Positions 35,901 to 47,800 of a stretch of DNA of 64,000 nucleotides are shown piece after piece; positions within the stretch are counted from its first letter, which is position 1, and the number at the start of each line of letters is the position of its first letter. The notes under the pieces are model-generated. The model worked only from the letters and a program-made list of their open reading frames with translations. It was not told the DNA's origin and ran no database searches. The translations under genes and the position numbers were made by a program. This DNA is from Gonium pectorale (taxonomy: Eukaryota; Chlorophyta; Chlorophyceae; Chlamydomonadales; Volvocaceae): the NCBI GenBank assembly GCA_001584585.1, contig LSYV01000033.1:997933-1061932 (forward strand). Reading direction: 5' to 3'.

Positions 35901-38900
35901 ACAGCGTTGGAGGAGGGCGCCGCCTGTTCCGCCTTGGCCTCGGAGGTCCCGACAGCCGGGGCCGCAGCAGCGTCAGAGGCCGCAGCGCCCTCCGCAGCCT
36001 GGGCGGTCGCCGGCGCCGCTGCTGACGCGGGAGGGGCCTCCGCATCTGTCATCGTCGTGTCACCGGCGTCGCCTCCGGCGGCGGCACCGTCCGCACCCTC
36101 CGCGGCAGTAGGTGACGCGGGGGCGGCGCCGCTGGCGTCAGCGGCGGCGTTGGCGCCGTCCTTGGAGCCGCCGCCACCGACCGGCAGTACATCCGCATCG
36201 TACACCAACCGCCACTTGTACCGCGGTCGGTTGGGCTCGTAGTCGGTGATCGTTCCGCTGCGCCGGGCACCCCCGCGGCCCACAGACACCTGCGGACATC
36301 CCGCCGTAAGGCATCAGGTCAGAGGTACTCAGGCCGCCTGGGAGTTACGCGCCCATAAAAACATCTTTTTGTTATACTCCTTTATGAACTGTACGCTTTA
36401 AACTGCTTTCGCACATTCGTCAGACACACCAGTCCCCAAGGACACGTAATGACACGCAGCACAGGGCTCCAGGCCACGCCCAGCGCGTCTGCCCCTCTCC
36501 ACACCAACGCGCCGGCCCGACCTCCCGCCGCACACATACGTGTGTCGCGCGCGCCCTACCAGCAGCCTGGCTCCAACCAGGTTCTGCCCCAGCTCCTCCA
36601 GCGCCTCCATGCCGATCTGCAGCCCGCTGACATCAACGTCGTACTGCGCCGCCAGCTCCTTGTTCCCGCCGTACAGGATGGCGACGGCGATGCTGGCGGC
36701 CTCCGCCATCGCTGAATCCAGCTCCGGGTCGATCCCCTCAACGCCGCCGCCCTCCAACTTCACAATTGCGGTGGTGGCGGCGCCGCCGCCGTCGGCGCCG
36801 TCGGGGTCCGGCGACGTCGCCGCCGCCGAGCCATCACGCGGCGTGAGCCCCTGCCGCTCCCCTTCCCCGTCGTCGCCGCCGTCGCTGTCCTCATCCATAT
36901 CCATCCCATCGCCGCCGCCGGGTCCGGCCATCGCCAGCGGCGACGGCGCGAACCCGACGCTCTTGCGCGGCGTGCCGGCGGCGCTGCCGCCGCCAAAGCC
37001 GTACGCCAGGCTGCCGCTCGGCGCCGCCGCCAGCTGTGGCAGCGGCTGGTCCGCCGGCTTTGGCTTGCGCTCCGGAACCCCCGACAGCGCCGTGATGTTG
37101 CGCTTGTAACCGTGCGCCAGCCACAGCGACTGGTCGTCGTTGAGCATGCCCCACTCGGCCATGCCGCCGTGCGCGGGCTCGCCCAGCGCGTCGAAGGTGA
37201 GGCGCCAGCGGTACTTGGGGCGGTTGGCGTCATACTCGGTGATGGTGCCGCTGCGCTTGTGGCCCTGGCCGCGACCCACCGTGATCTGCGGATTGCGCAG
37301 AGGGAGGGCGCACGGAAGCCCACATCGCACGAGCTGCCGTTGCCGCAGCCAATCCCAACGTTACCTTTGCTCACCAGCCCTCCCCTCCCCTCCCCTCGCT
37401 CCACCGGCCCGCCACACCTGGCGCTCCACACATCCATGTGCCGCTGCCGCCAAGGCTCCCTCGCACAAACCCGCCACTGCCTTCGCCCCTCCCCTTTCCC
37501 GCACACCGCCCCACCCCGCCACCTCGCATCCGGCTCATCGCTGCCACCCGGGCCCCCACCCCGCCACCTCGCATCCGGCTCATCGCTGCCACCCGGGCCC
37601 CCACCCCGCCACCTCGCATCCGGCTCATCGCTGCCACCCGGGCCCCCACCCCGCCACCTCGCATCCGGCTCATCGCTGCCACCCGGGCCCCCACCCCGCC
37701 CGCCCCCACTCCGCCACCCACGCACCGTGATCTTGGCGCCCACCAGCGTCGCGCCGTACTCGTCCGGCACGCCCGCCATCGCCATACTGCTGACGCGCTC
37801 CGGCTTGGCCGCGGGCTGCAGCACGGACTCAGCGCTCTCGCCGCCGGCGGTCCTGACGGGCTTTGCCTTGGCCCTGCCCGCCGCCGCCAGGGAGGGCGCA
37901 CTCGCCTTGCACCCGTACGCCCCCTTCATGCCCAGCAGCGCCATAACCGGCAGGCGGTAGCGGCCGTCTGGGTAGGGCTCGGAGGCCGAGAGGACGTAAA
38001 GCAGGCCAAGGCCGGTGCGGCCGAAGGGCCGCGGGATCTTGCGCGGCGTCGCCGCCGTCGCCGGCGAGGCGGCGGCGGCGGGCGCGACCGGCCTGGGCGG
38101 CGCGATGGAGATCATGCCGCCAACGCCGCCCGACACACCCAGCACCGGTCGCTTGTAGCCGTGCGTGAGCCACAGCTTCTTCTCGTCGTCCAGGCAGCCC
38201 CACTCGCCGCTGCCGCCGTAGGCGGGCTCCGCGAAGCCCACGTAGCGGAGGTACCACTTGTAGCGCGGGCGGTTCATATCCATGTCGGCGATGGTGCCCA
38301 CGCGCGTCAGGCCGTCGCGGCCAACCGCCACCTGGGGAGAGGGAGGGACAGGGGCAGGGGCTAGGCGGGGCCCGAGCGGTAGGAAGAGGGCACGGTGAGA
38401 GTCGGCAGCTAGACCGTTGCACGGTGGGGACCGGGCGGCAGGTAGGGAGGGACATACAGCGCGGGGAGCCATGGGAGGAGGCACGCAGAGGGCATGGGCG
38501 GCGTGAGCAGGACTGGCCTTCAGCGGTGTGGTGTTGCCCCCAAGCCCGCACTGACCGCTTCACAACAGCCCCTCCCGTCCTGTGCTGTAACCCAAAGTCC
38601 GCCGCGCCGCACCTCAATCTCGGCGTTCATTATGTTCTCAATCTGGCCACCCGTCGCTGCGGCAGCGGCGGCGGCCGCCGCCGCCCTGGCTGCGCCGGGA
38701 GCCAGCGGCGCCGCCACGGCGTCAGCTGCTGCTGCCATCGCACCCAGCCGGTCGGCCGGCGGCGGCGGCTCCGCCAGCCAGCGGACAACGCGCACCCCGC
38801 TGGCCGAGCGCCAGCCGCGGCGGTCGGGCGTCACGGCGCCCCACTCCTCCTCGCCGTCCTCGTAGGCCATAAGCCAGGGTAGCTTGGTGCGCCGCGCGTC

Positions 38901-40658
38901 GAAGCGGGTGATGGTCCCGCGGAGAGTCCGCTCGCGGCCACAGGAGACCTGCGTGAGGGGGATAGAGAGAGGGGAGGGCATGACCGCATTGCTTGAAACT
39001 TTCCCGAACTGATGCGCATAGCCATATGGTCTGAGACTGCCGTTGCAGCGGGCACGGGGGGGACCATACCCAGCTGTGCGTGCACCCCCTTTGCTTCCGT
39101 CCCACCCTACGGTGTGCCAGTGCGCCTGATCCCATGCGCTGGGCGCGTGACGTCAAAGCCTGCCCATCCCCGAAACCTCCATACAGTCCTGCAAGCGGTC
39201 GCACCCTCAACACAGCCTTTCCGCCCCAGACCACCACCCCGGCCCCAACTGCAGGCTGCACACCGACCCCAGCCGGCCAGCCCCGTCACTCGATACGACC
39301 CATTCCCCATCTTCACCACCCCCATGGCCCACGGACTGAATAACCCCCACCGCCCCGCCCTGGTCTGCGCAGCGTGGCGCACTGATGTCCGTCTTCGTAG
39401 TTTTGCCCCTATCCCCACCTGCTGCTGAGTGCCAGCCCGTTCCTAGCTAAGCTATGTCATCAACCCCCCCAACCGCAGGCTCGCCCTTTCCCTGAGCCAA
39501 TCCCAACCCCACTCCCCGCCCGCCTCCTCCCTCACACCACACAGTTACAACAACTCGTAACCCGTCAGCCTCCCGTCGGCGCCTGCCGGCTCATCTTACC
39601 AGCGCCTCCATACCCACGAACGCCTCCCCCTCCGCCAGCTGCTCCGCCGTGAGCTGCTCCCCCGCCGGCTGCCTGCGCCGCAGCGACCGGCCTTGCTCCC
39701 CGGCGGGCTCCTCCTCATCCTCGCCCGGCAGCACCAGATCCTCTAGCCTGAACTCCATCTTGGGAAACTCAATCCCCAGATCCAGCTCGTTTGGATCCTT
39801 GTCCCGGAGAAGGCTGACCACCGGATCGGCCTCGCCCTCCCAGTTTGACGGGTTGTCGTACTCCAGCGAGGCGACGGCTCGTTCCGCCGCCATCGCCGCC
39901 GCTGTGGCGGCGGCAGCGGCCGCGGCCGCGGCTCGCTCCTGGCGCCGCCGCTGCTTCCGCTCCCGTCGGTCTGCGGCCTCGGAGTCGGAGCCCGACACGT
40001 CGCTGCCCGACTCGGGGTCGACCGGCCCGCCCCTGATACTGCGAACAGCGGGGGCGGCAGGGGCCGCGTAGGCTTTGGCCACCTTGGCTGCGGCCCTGGC
40101 GGCCATGGCTGCGTGCTGGCGGGCTAGCGCCGGCGCCATACCGGTAGTTGGTGCCGCCGCCGCGGCGACACCAGCCGACGCCGGTCCCAGCCCCGCCACG
40201 GGACGCCCCGGCCCCCAGGGCCCGCCGCCACCGGCGGCAGCCTCCTCCTCCTCGCCATCCTCGTCCTCCTCTGCATCGTCTTGCTCCGGTTCCGGTTCCG
40301 GCTCTGGCTCAGAGAGATCTGGTTCCGAATCCAGGCCCGGGAGGTCTAGATCCATGTCTATCTTGCCCTTGGCCTTGACCTTGAGCTTCAGGCGGGGCTT
40401 GGCCCCGGCGCTGCCCCCGGAGCCAGGAGCCCCTTGCCTGTCGCCGCCCGAGGCCAGGCCGCCCGAAGGACTCGCCTCATCGATTGCCATGGGGGAAACG
40501 CCAGCGCTGCTGCTGCCGCCAACGACCCCTGGCCCAGCCCCCGCAGGGACGGCCTCTGGTAGCGCGGAGACTATCAGAGGAGGAGCCGCGAACCCCGCAA
40601 CGGCGGAAAGGTCGGGAACGCCACCTGGCGCGATGCCAACGCCGCTGGTGGTATCCAT
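32937..40658 (-). CDS. Tudor-like repeat and AP2/ERF-like domain protein, 1,858 aa
   Basis: Seven exons: 40658-39600, 38948-38613, 38331-37726, 37285-36560, 36289-34659, 34362-34114, 33906-32937; all phases close and the start is ATG. Residues 1-345 are acidic and low-complexity (SEPEPEPEPEQDD). Five copies of a module follow, near 346-415, 455-540, 655-735, 900 onward and 1296-1370. Consensus: LVGxxxxVGR, RxGTIxxYDxxRPxYKWRLxYD, then GEWGxLxDDxxxWLxHGYKR. The SH3-like strand pattern resembles Tudor domains (inference). The fourth copy is split by about 150 Ala-rich residues. An AP2/ERF-like domain lies near 1425-1485: YRYIFRRNGMCRAQIT, then SPYYDTAEAAAAAADYYNYK and LRGPSAHLNLG. The end is Gln/Pro/Ala-rich (MQLQQHQLLEKQQREAE), like an activation region. 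Likely nuclear. A possible TGTAA signal lies at 32446-32450 (minus). Confidence 0.83.
37511..37698. repeat. 45-bp minisatellite, four copies
   Basis: Unit starts CACCCCGCCACCTCGCATCC and continues GGCTCATCGCTGCCACCCGG. It lies in the intron between exons 38331-37726 and 37285-36560 of the 1,858-aa gene. Copies are nearly identical, so the array is young. Confidence 0.92.
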
Positions 40659-43255
40659 ATCGCCGCTGGAAACGGTTCAAAGCACCGCCAGTGTCACCTG
40701 CCGCAGCCAAGCGCGCCCTTTGCTCCTGGCGCGAGCGCTTGTTCTCCCGCTAGCGCACAGCCCCCCGGTTGATCCGGGGTCAGGCCGCGGAGGCTATGAT
40801 AGCTTTGAACCTTGGCTGGTGCGCGCTTCAGTACCGGTAGCGAAGCGCCCCACCCAAGTTCAGCTGCTGCCCCGCCCGCGCTCCCTGCCTGTGAAGCACC
40901 GGAGCGGGCGCGGTCAGGCCCACATAGCTGCGCGGGCGGAGTGGCCTCCGCTCGCACCGATGCGCTCTCCGGCGCTCTGATGGGCGCCTGCAGGGAACGG
41001 TTGGGGGGCGAGGCGGGCCTGACAAGGAGGCTGCTACAGCGCTGCCAGCATGTTGCGTGGAAGGGCGTGTCGGGAAATGGCCCCCAACGGGACTTCCTCT
41101 ACAAAGGCCGCGTCTTCCCCGTCATAGCTGTGCGCTCAGCGCATAGGGGTAAAGGGACTGCAAAGTCGATGCCCTCAGTGGTGAAGGCAATTGCGGGGGG
41201 CGGGGTCGGCATGATGGCGTCGCGGTCAGCTCGCTCACGCCGCGATCTGAGCAAAGCACTGGAAGTTCAAAATCACTATTGTGGTTTGGGGGTGGTATGG
41301 GCCTTCTCGGGCTGCGGGTAGACCTCCACACGCAGTTCGCACCACCCACGCCGGTCGACAAGCGAAGGGGGTGCGCCGAATCCACCTCCCCCTTCCAGGA
41401 ATGAGTACTCTGATGCATCCCCGGTCAATATCTAGCGGCCGCGGGCCGCGGGGGGCAGCATACCTTGCGAAGCCTCCTCCCTCTCGCAATGGCCAAAGTC
41501 GCCCTCCGGCCTGCGCGGGGAGGCCACCCACGGCTTTACTGTGGCATCAATACGTGAAGGGAGGGTGGACTCGCGGCTGCAGCGGCCGCCGGGCAAGAGT
41601 CGCAAGGTGCCGATTTTTGGTTCAAGGGGAAGCGACTACGGGGGAGGGGTCTCACCTACGATAAGATGCAAAGCTAGCCCCGCGTGGTGGAAGCTGTAGT
41701 GGTGTATGGGGGGCTCAGTGCTAGCGGGCGGGTCTCGTAGTACAGGAGTCCGCGAGGAGCACAAACCCAGCTTTCCGCTACTCTTGTCGCGCATAAGTCC
41801 TGCCCTTGTGACTGGCCCCCTCATCCAAGCGCTGGAGCTCCTCCTTGTGGAGCCAGCGATGCAAAAGGCTCGCGGTCATCTACTAGCCCCTGCGTTCTTT
41901 AGCTCTCTCTCTCTCTTTCATCATGGTCTTTTTCATTAGTTTAACTTGAACTTTGGGAAATAAAGAGAAGCGGCGCGGGCCTCTGGAAACAAAGCTTGAC
42001 CTCAGTTTCTGTGTCCTTGCTGATTGCCTTCAACCTCATCCGCAAATCTTGCGAAACCCTTGCTCAAATTGACACTGCACGGCCCATAGTCCATAGCCGA
42101 GTGCAGAATGCGAGCTCATGTCTGGGCTTGTTCCTGTGGCTATAAGCGGGGTTTGACATCGCAGAAAAGGGAGATACACTGGCTAATGCCGCAAGAGTTC
42201 ACAAAGACTGCCTCTGCCGGCAACATGCTCAGCGGGGCACGCGGGGCTTCCTCACCCCCCATCCCCGGTACGCAAGGGTGGTGGGCAAGCGAGTCGATGG
42301 CATCGGAGGCGCGTTATGAAGGCGCAAAACTCTGCATGACATGAAGCCCAGCAACCGCCCCGGAATTCGCAGCGGCCTGCGACCAGCAGGGTACGCAAAA
42401 AGAAGTGGCTCTGAGGATAGTGGGTTGAAGTCAGGCTTCTTACAGGGCGATCCTTGGCCCCTGCATCGCCGCGCAGTAGAGCCGCGGCAGGCTCTGCCCC
42501 GCACAGTAAGTGAACGCCTCCCCTGGTTGGTGCTCATCAACGTTCCTGCACTGGGCCACGCGGCCGTTGAAGCAGTTCACGCCACCGAGCACACCTTCAT
42601 CCCAACAATTCCTCGCTAGCCTAAAACACACAATGAGGGCTAGGCAAAGGCTCAGCCGGTGGAGGGTTAATCCTCTTCCGCTCCGGCCATCCTCGGCCTC
42701 TCGGACGACTCATCAGGAGCCCGGCCTACTTTCAGGCAGAATCCGCGTATCCAGGACAACATCAAAGCCCATCGGCATTGTCAGCCACAGAGTATGCCGC
42801 GCCTTGCTATGGGGTCACAACAGTGGCCCGCCAAAAGCTATGGAAGCAGTTCGGATCACTAAACCTGTTGTGCCACGGGATTCGCGCATGCGATTAGCGC
42901 AACCGCTTCCCCAGAAAACGGAAACAACAGCATTGCCGACAGCCGCCCCGCCACTGTGCGCTGTGCTCCAGACGCACGACGGTCACCGATGCATCAACAT
43001 CGCCCAGCCCAGTCCAGCCCGCCATCACCAAACCCTGGGACGGCCCGGCGTAAATCTCCTCTATGCCCCACCCTGTTCCACTCCGCATCCTGCGCCCAGG
43101 CCATTGCTTTGCACATTTCATATGGGCAGGGACAGCGTCGGTCGGCCGTTATACGCCAACCGGCCACCCAAGCCCACGTCAACCGGCCGCCCAAAGCCCT
43201 CGGGACACAGTCACCAGCGCCGACGCCAAATGCATCACCATGTTGCATGACCCAG
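40659..43255. other. Intergenic, 2.6 kb
   Basis: Between the start of the 1,858-aa gene and the stop of the small AP2-like gene. Contains a CT run near 41899-41912 and lower-GC DNA around 41.9-42.1 kb. It should include the promoter of the left gene and the 3' UTR of the right one. No domain-bearing ORF seen. Confidence 0.5.
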
Positions 43256-43994
43256 CTACTGTGACAGCGCTGCCGACAGGTCCTTCAAGTCCCCCCGGCC
43301 CTTTATGAAGGCCGTCAGGGACTCCATGCTCAGCCTGTCCAGCACGGCGCGCTGCTCGGGCGTGAGACCAAAGTTGAGTTCCGCAGCGGTGCCGCGCAGC
43401 TTGTAGTTGTAGAAGTCGGCGGCGGCGGCGGCCTCCTCGGCGGACTTGTAGTATGGGCTGCGCGGGCGCGGGGAAGAGGCATGGGTATCAGAGGGAAGTC
43501 GCGCCCTTGGTAAAGCCCATATGGGGCAATGACGGAAACGAGTGTGAGAAGCGCAGGTATGATCCTGTTTAGGAGCCGCACCTCATTAGGTTGCCGGTCT
43601 TCAGCGTGATTTGCGCCCGGTAGCTCCCCTTGCCCTTCTTCACTATGAGCCGGAACTTGGTGCCCGCGCTTCCCCCGCCCTTGGGCAGCTGCGCCGGCAG
43701 CGCGGCTGGCAGGTCTCCGTCCAGGGCGGCGGCCTCAGCCGCCTCGGCAGCCTCTAGGGCATCCGGGGCCGGCGCGGGAGCAGCGTCGGGGGCTGGGTGT
43801 GCGGCAGGCCCCTCGTCACCGTCGGCGCGGCCGCTGACGCGCCGGCGCTTGGCGCCCGGAGCGGCTGTCCTGTCTCTAGGGCTGCCCGCAGGCGCCGCTG
43901 CCTCGACCACTTCAGCATGGGCGGGAGCCTTGGCAACTTCTGCGCCGGCGCCAGCCTTGGCTCCAGATTTGGCTGCTGCCCCCTTTTTCTTCAT
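43256..43994 (-). CDS. Small AP2/ERF-like domain protein, 204 aa
   Basis: Two exons, 43994-43582 and 43457-43256, start ATG and stop TAG, phase 2 junction. Residues 1-100 are Lys/Ala-rich (MKKKGAAAKSGAKAG; GAKRRRVSGR could be a nuclear signal). Residues 108-175 form the AP2-like unit: [20 protein letters not shown], then [20 protein letters not shown] and LRGTAAELNFGL. It ends with the conserved helix ERLSMESL-like region ([18 protein letters not shown]) and AALSQ. The second half is nearly identical to the last exon of the Snf2-type gene (44881-45082). It lacks all Tudor-like modules and looks like a stand-alone duplicate of that gene's 3' end with a new start. A stand-alone DNA binder or a competitor of the large proteins is plausible. 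Confidence 0.78.
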
Positions 43995-44880
43995 GGTTCT
44001 TTCACGTTGCGTGAACGCTTTGACTATTACGTGTCCAAGAGGAAGCTGTGAGTGCGGGCCTTCTGTGGATTTAAGTTTGCGTTAGCAATCGAACTGCCAC
44101 TTTTCTGCTGCTGGTGTTGACCTTGCTCGCTTTGGGTGCGATACCTGGGAAAGTAACCGACTAGCGGTTGCCTTGCTGTTGTATTCAATTCGCACTTGCT
44201 CGTCTGTGGACATGTATCGAATTATTTTATCAAAGCTGTACTGTACAGCTCCGAGGACAAAGCTTGCTGGCATGACATGCTGGCAATCGCATGCTCTGTG
44301 GATTCACGGCCCGGCGCCATGGAATAATCTTCCAAGGGCAGTGGTTGTGGCCCATTACACATGATTGTATACGTAACCCTGTGGTCCATGCGAAGCCAGC
44401 CCTCACCCCTACGCCTCCCCACGTGCCAGAACCCTGGGGACGGCTGGGGAGGAGGCACTGTGCCCGTGCCGCAAGTCTCCAGGAACAGATGCAGCAGTAC
44501 CGCAACCCTGCAAAAACATCCAATCTAGACTCGTAAAACCTGGGGAGACACTGCAGTTTATAGCCCTGCTGCCCAACCCGGTGCAAGCCTCTTGCAGGCT
44601 ATTTCACGCAGCGACCAAGGATCTTATCCTGCCCAACTTCCCGCCGCAGATAGTATGCTGTATACCCCCCTAATACACAGACATTTTAAAGCCCCACGAC
44701 GATGCTACACGGACCCACGAATACATTCTGAACTCCCCACGGCAAAGTCCGTGAACTTCACTACAGCATTAGTCGTCCCGCCGGTACTGCACCGCGCTGC
44801 ACCATGCCCACACCAACACCACGTCCTTGATTGCCATGTTACGGCGGGCTGCCGCCGCTGCTGCCCCGGCCAGCCTCCAG
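43995..44880. other. Intergenic, promoter of small AP2-like gene and 3' UTR of Snf2-type gene
   Basis: 0.9 kb, lower GC. TTACA at 44355-44359 (TGTAA on the minus strand) is a candidate poly(A) signal about 520 bp after the stop of the Snf2-type gene. No ORF of note. Confidence 0.4.
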
Positions 44881-47800
44881 CTACTGCGACAGCGCCGCCG
44901 ACAGGTCCTTCAGGTCTCCCCGGCCCTTGATGAAGGCGGTCAGGGACTCCATGCTCAGCCTGTCCAGCACCGCCCGCTGCTCGGGCGTGAGGCCAAGGTT
45001 GAGCTGTGCAGCGGTGCTGCGCAGCTTGTAGTTGTAGAAGTCGGCGGCGGCGGCGGCCTCCTCTGTTGAACGGTAGTAGGGACTGCGAACACATGAAATC
45101 AAGGAGAGGCGGCGGCGAGTACGGCGGGTAAAGGAGGATTACCAGGATTGCTAATCGACGTGGCACATACAACGAGGCGCGATCAATCAATTGCAGTGGG
45201 CCTCATGGCGCCGGGCTGCCAGGTCGCAAGCGGGGGCAAGCCGCCTTTATTACCAAGAACAGGTGCATCTGCTGTATGAGAGCTCTAGCTAGGACCGCAT
45301 TGCAAGCAACCGAGCAGGCACGGGCGTCTCAGCTGCCATGAGCAGAAAGCGCAACTGCCGCCTCACCTCGTGAGGTTACCGCCCGGCAGCGTGATCTGCG
45401 CCCGGTACTTGCTCTTGCCCTTCTTCACGATGAGCCGGTACTGGGTGCCTGCGCTGCCTGCGCCTGCTCCCGGCGGCTGTGCCGGCAGCGCGGCCGGCAG
45501 GTCTCCGGCCGGAGTAGCAGCCACAGGGGCGTAAACCGCATCGTGCGCAGGGGCGGCGACAGTGGTGCAGACGGCGGGCGCCCCAGCCCCGGAGCCGACA
45601 CGCTGGCGCTTTTGCTCCGGGGAAGTCGGCCTGCCATCGGGGCTGTGCCGCGCCGCCGCACGCTCGGCAGCCGCCTTGGGGCCAGCGCCGCCATACCCTA
45701 CCCACGCGCCAGCCCCAGCAGCGCCACACCCCCCTAGCGCCTCGTCATGCTCGTCGTCGTCCTCCTCCTCCATGGGCGCCACCGCACAGGACACAGCCTC
45801 CTGCCCCTGCAGCCGGCTGCTGCGCCTTGCGGCACGCATCCCCGATGGGCCAGCGATTGCGGCCCTTGCGCTGCGCGGTGCGCGCTCCGTGGCCGCCTCC
45901 GCGCTGTCCGTGTCCTCCTCCTCCTCGTCCTCATCCGACCGCTCGTCTTCCTCCTCCTGCCCCCCTGAGTCATCATTGACTTCATCCACTCCATCCTCGC
46001 CCACCACCTCCTCCTCGTCCCCGCCATCGCCGCTATTGCCCTCGTCGTCCGTGTTCTCCTCGACGCTGGCGCACCGCCGGGGGTATGGGGCCGCTGCCGC
46101 TGCCGCCCCGGTCGCCATGCGCCGCCGGTTCTCGCGCGCCGGTGGCACCTCCGTCGGCGCCTGGCCGACCCAGGCAAGCGGCCGCGTCGCGCCGTGCACC
46201 CTCCAGCCCTTGCCGTCCTCCGTGACGGCGCCCCATTCCTGGTCTCCGTCATCGTACTTCATGAGCCATTGCAGGCGGGATCTGCACGGGTCGTGGCGGC
46301 TGATGGTGCCCACGAACGTGCCCTCGCGGCCCCAAGACACCTGCAACGAAAGGCAGGAGCATTGCAGCGGCTTTGAAAGCGCACCATGCCGGCGAAAGGA
46401 AAGACGACGTCAATGGCCGCCTCTGCAACTCCGGACCCTTACACTTGGTTCGTGCCGGCAAGGCTTACAGCAACGAAACAAGGGCAGCGTACTTAACCTG
46501 GGTGCTGTACCTGCTGCTTAGGACAATCGCAAGACCCGTGGTAAGCAAAGTATTGCCCAGTCCATTCAGGCACATGAGCCAAGCCGAACTGCCATCCGCG
46601 GATCATCCGCCATCATCCGCCATCATCCGCATCATCCGCCTGCCCCTGAGCGGACTCACCTTGGCCCTCAAGCCCACCAGCCCGCCATCGTCGCCTCCGC
46701 CGTCCCCCAACCCCTCCTGGCCCCCAGCCTCTGCGGCTGCACCCGCCGCGCAGCCACCGCTCTGGGGCCCGGCGTGGGTCGCTGCAAGCCGAGCGCGCTT
46801 AGCCGGCCGCGAGCAGCCCCCAGCAGCTGCCTCCCCCGCTGCGTTCACTGCGGCAGGTAAGGCACCTGGCGCGTCGGTGTGGTCACGCAGCGACGCCGAT
46901 GCGGTCCCTGCCTTCGCGGCCGCGGCGGCTCCAGCGGCCGCAGCCGGCAGCTGCGGCTGCGGTTGTGGCAGCGCGGGTGGATCGGCAGCTCCGGGTCCGA
47001 CCACGAGCGCCGGCGCGAAGCAGCTGGTAGCACCGTGTGATGCGCCGCTGCCGTCGACCCCACCGGCGGCTCTGGCGCTGCCGCCCTCACGGTCGGCGGC
47101 GCCGGCAGCGCCGGCAGCGGTGCCATCGCCCTGACCGTCTGCCGCCGTCAGCAGCAGCATCGCTAGCACGCGCCGCTGGTCGCCGCCAGCAGTGAGCCAT
47201 GTGGCACGGTCGGGGGTGAGGCAGCCCCACTCGCCCGCGCCGTCCGTACCGTCCGTGCCCACGCTGTCGTACACCATACGCCACTTGTACACCGGGCGCT
47301 TGAGGTCAAACTCGGCGATGCGGCCGCTCCGCAGGCGGCCGTCCACCAGGACCTGGAGGAGCGAGGATGGGAGTCAGGGAACGAGGGATGAGTTCCCAAA
47401 GGTGGTCAAGGGAGACTAATACCCACAAGCATGGCCGTATTGTGGCCGGCCTTGGACCAGAGATGCAAGCTCGGCGGATGGACACCCACTAGTAGTGCTC
47501 CAACAATTAGTGCAATACCTTGAGCACTGGCTAGGGATGCACACCACGGCTTTATCCTCTAGCCAGGAACCACGTGCATGCCGGTACAGGGCTGCTTGTC
47601 CCTTCCGTTGTCTGCGCCCTTTCTCGCCTCTCCGCCTGTAACCTTTCCACAGAAAAAAAGGACCGAAGGTAACGACCCGGCGAACTCACCACGAGCTGCA
47701 GACCGCTGTAACCGCCGTTCACCAAACCAGCACCGGGCGCTTGCTGCCGCTGATCGGCGGCGTTGGCCACAGCGAGCGGGCCTGCTGCCGCGTGCGCCGC

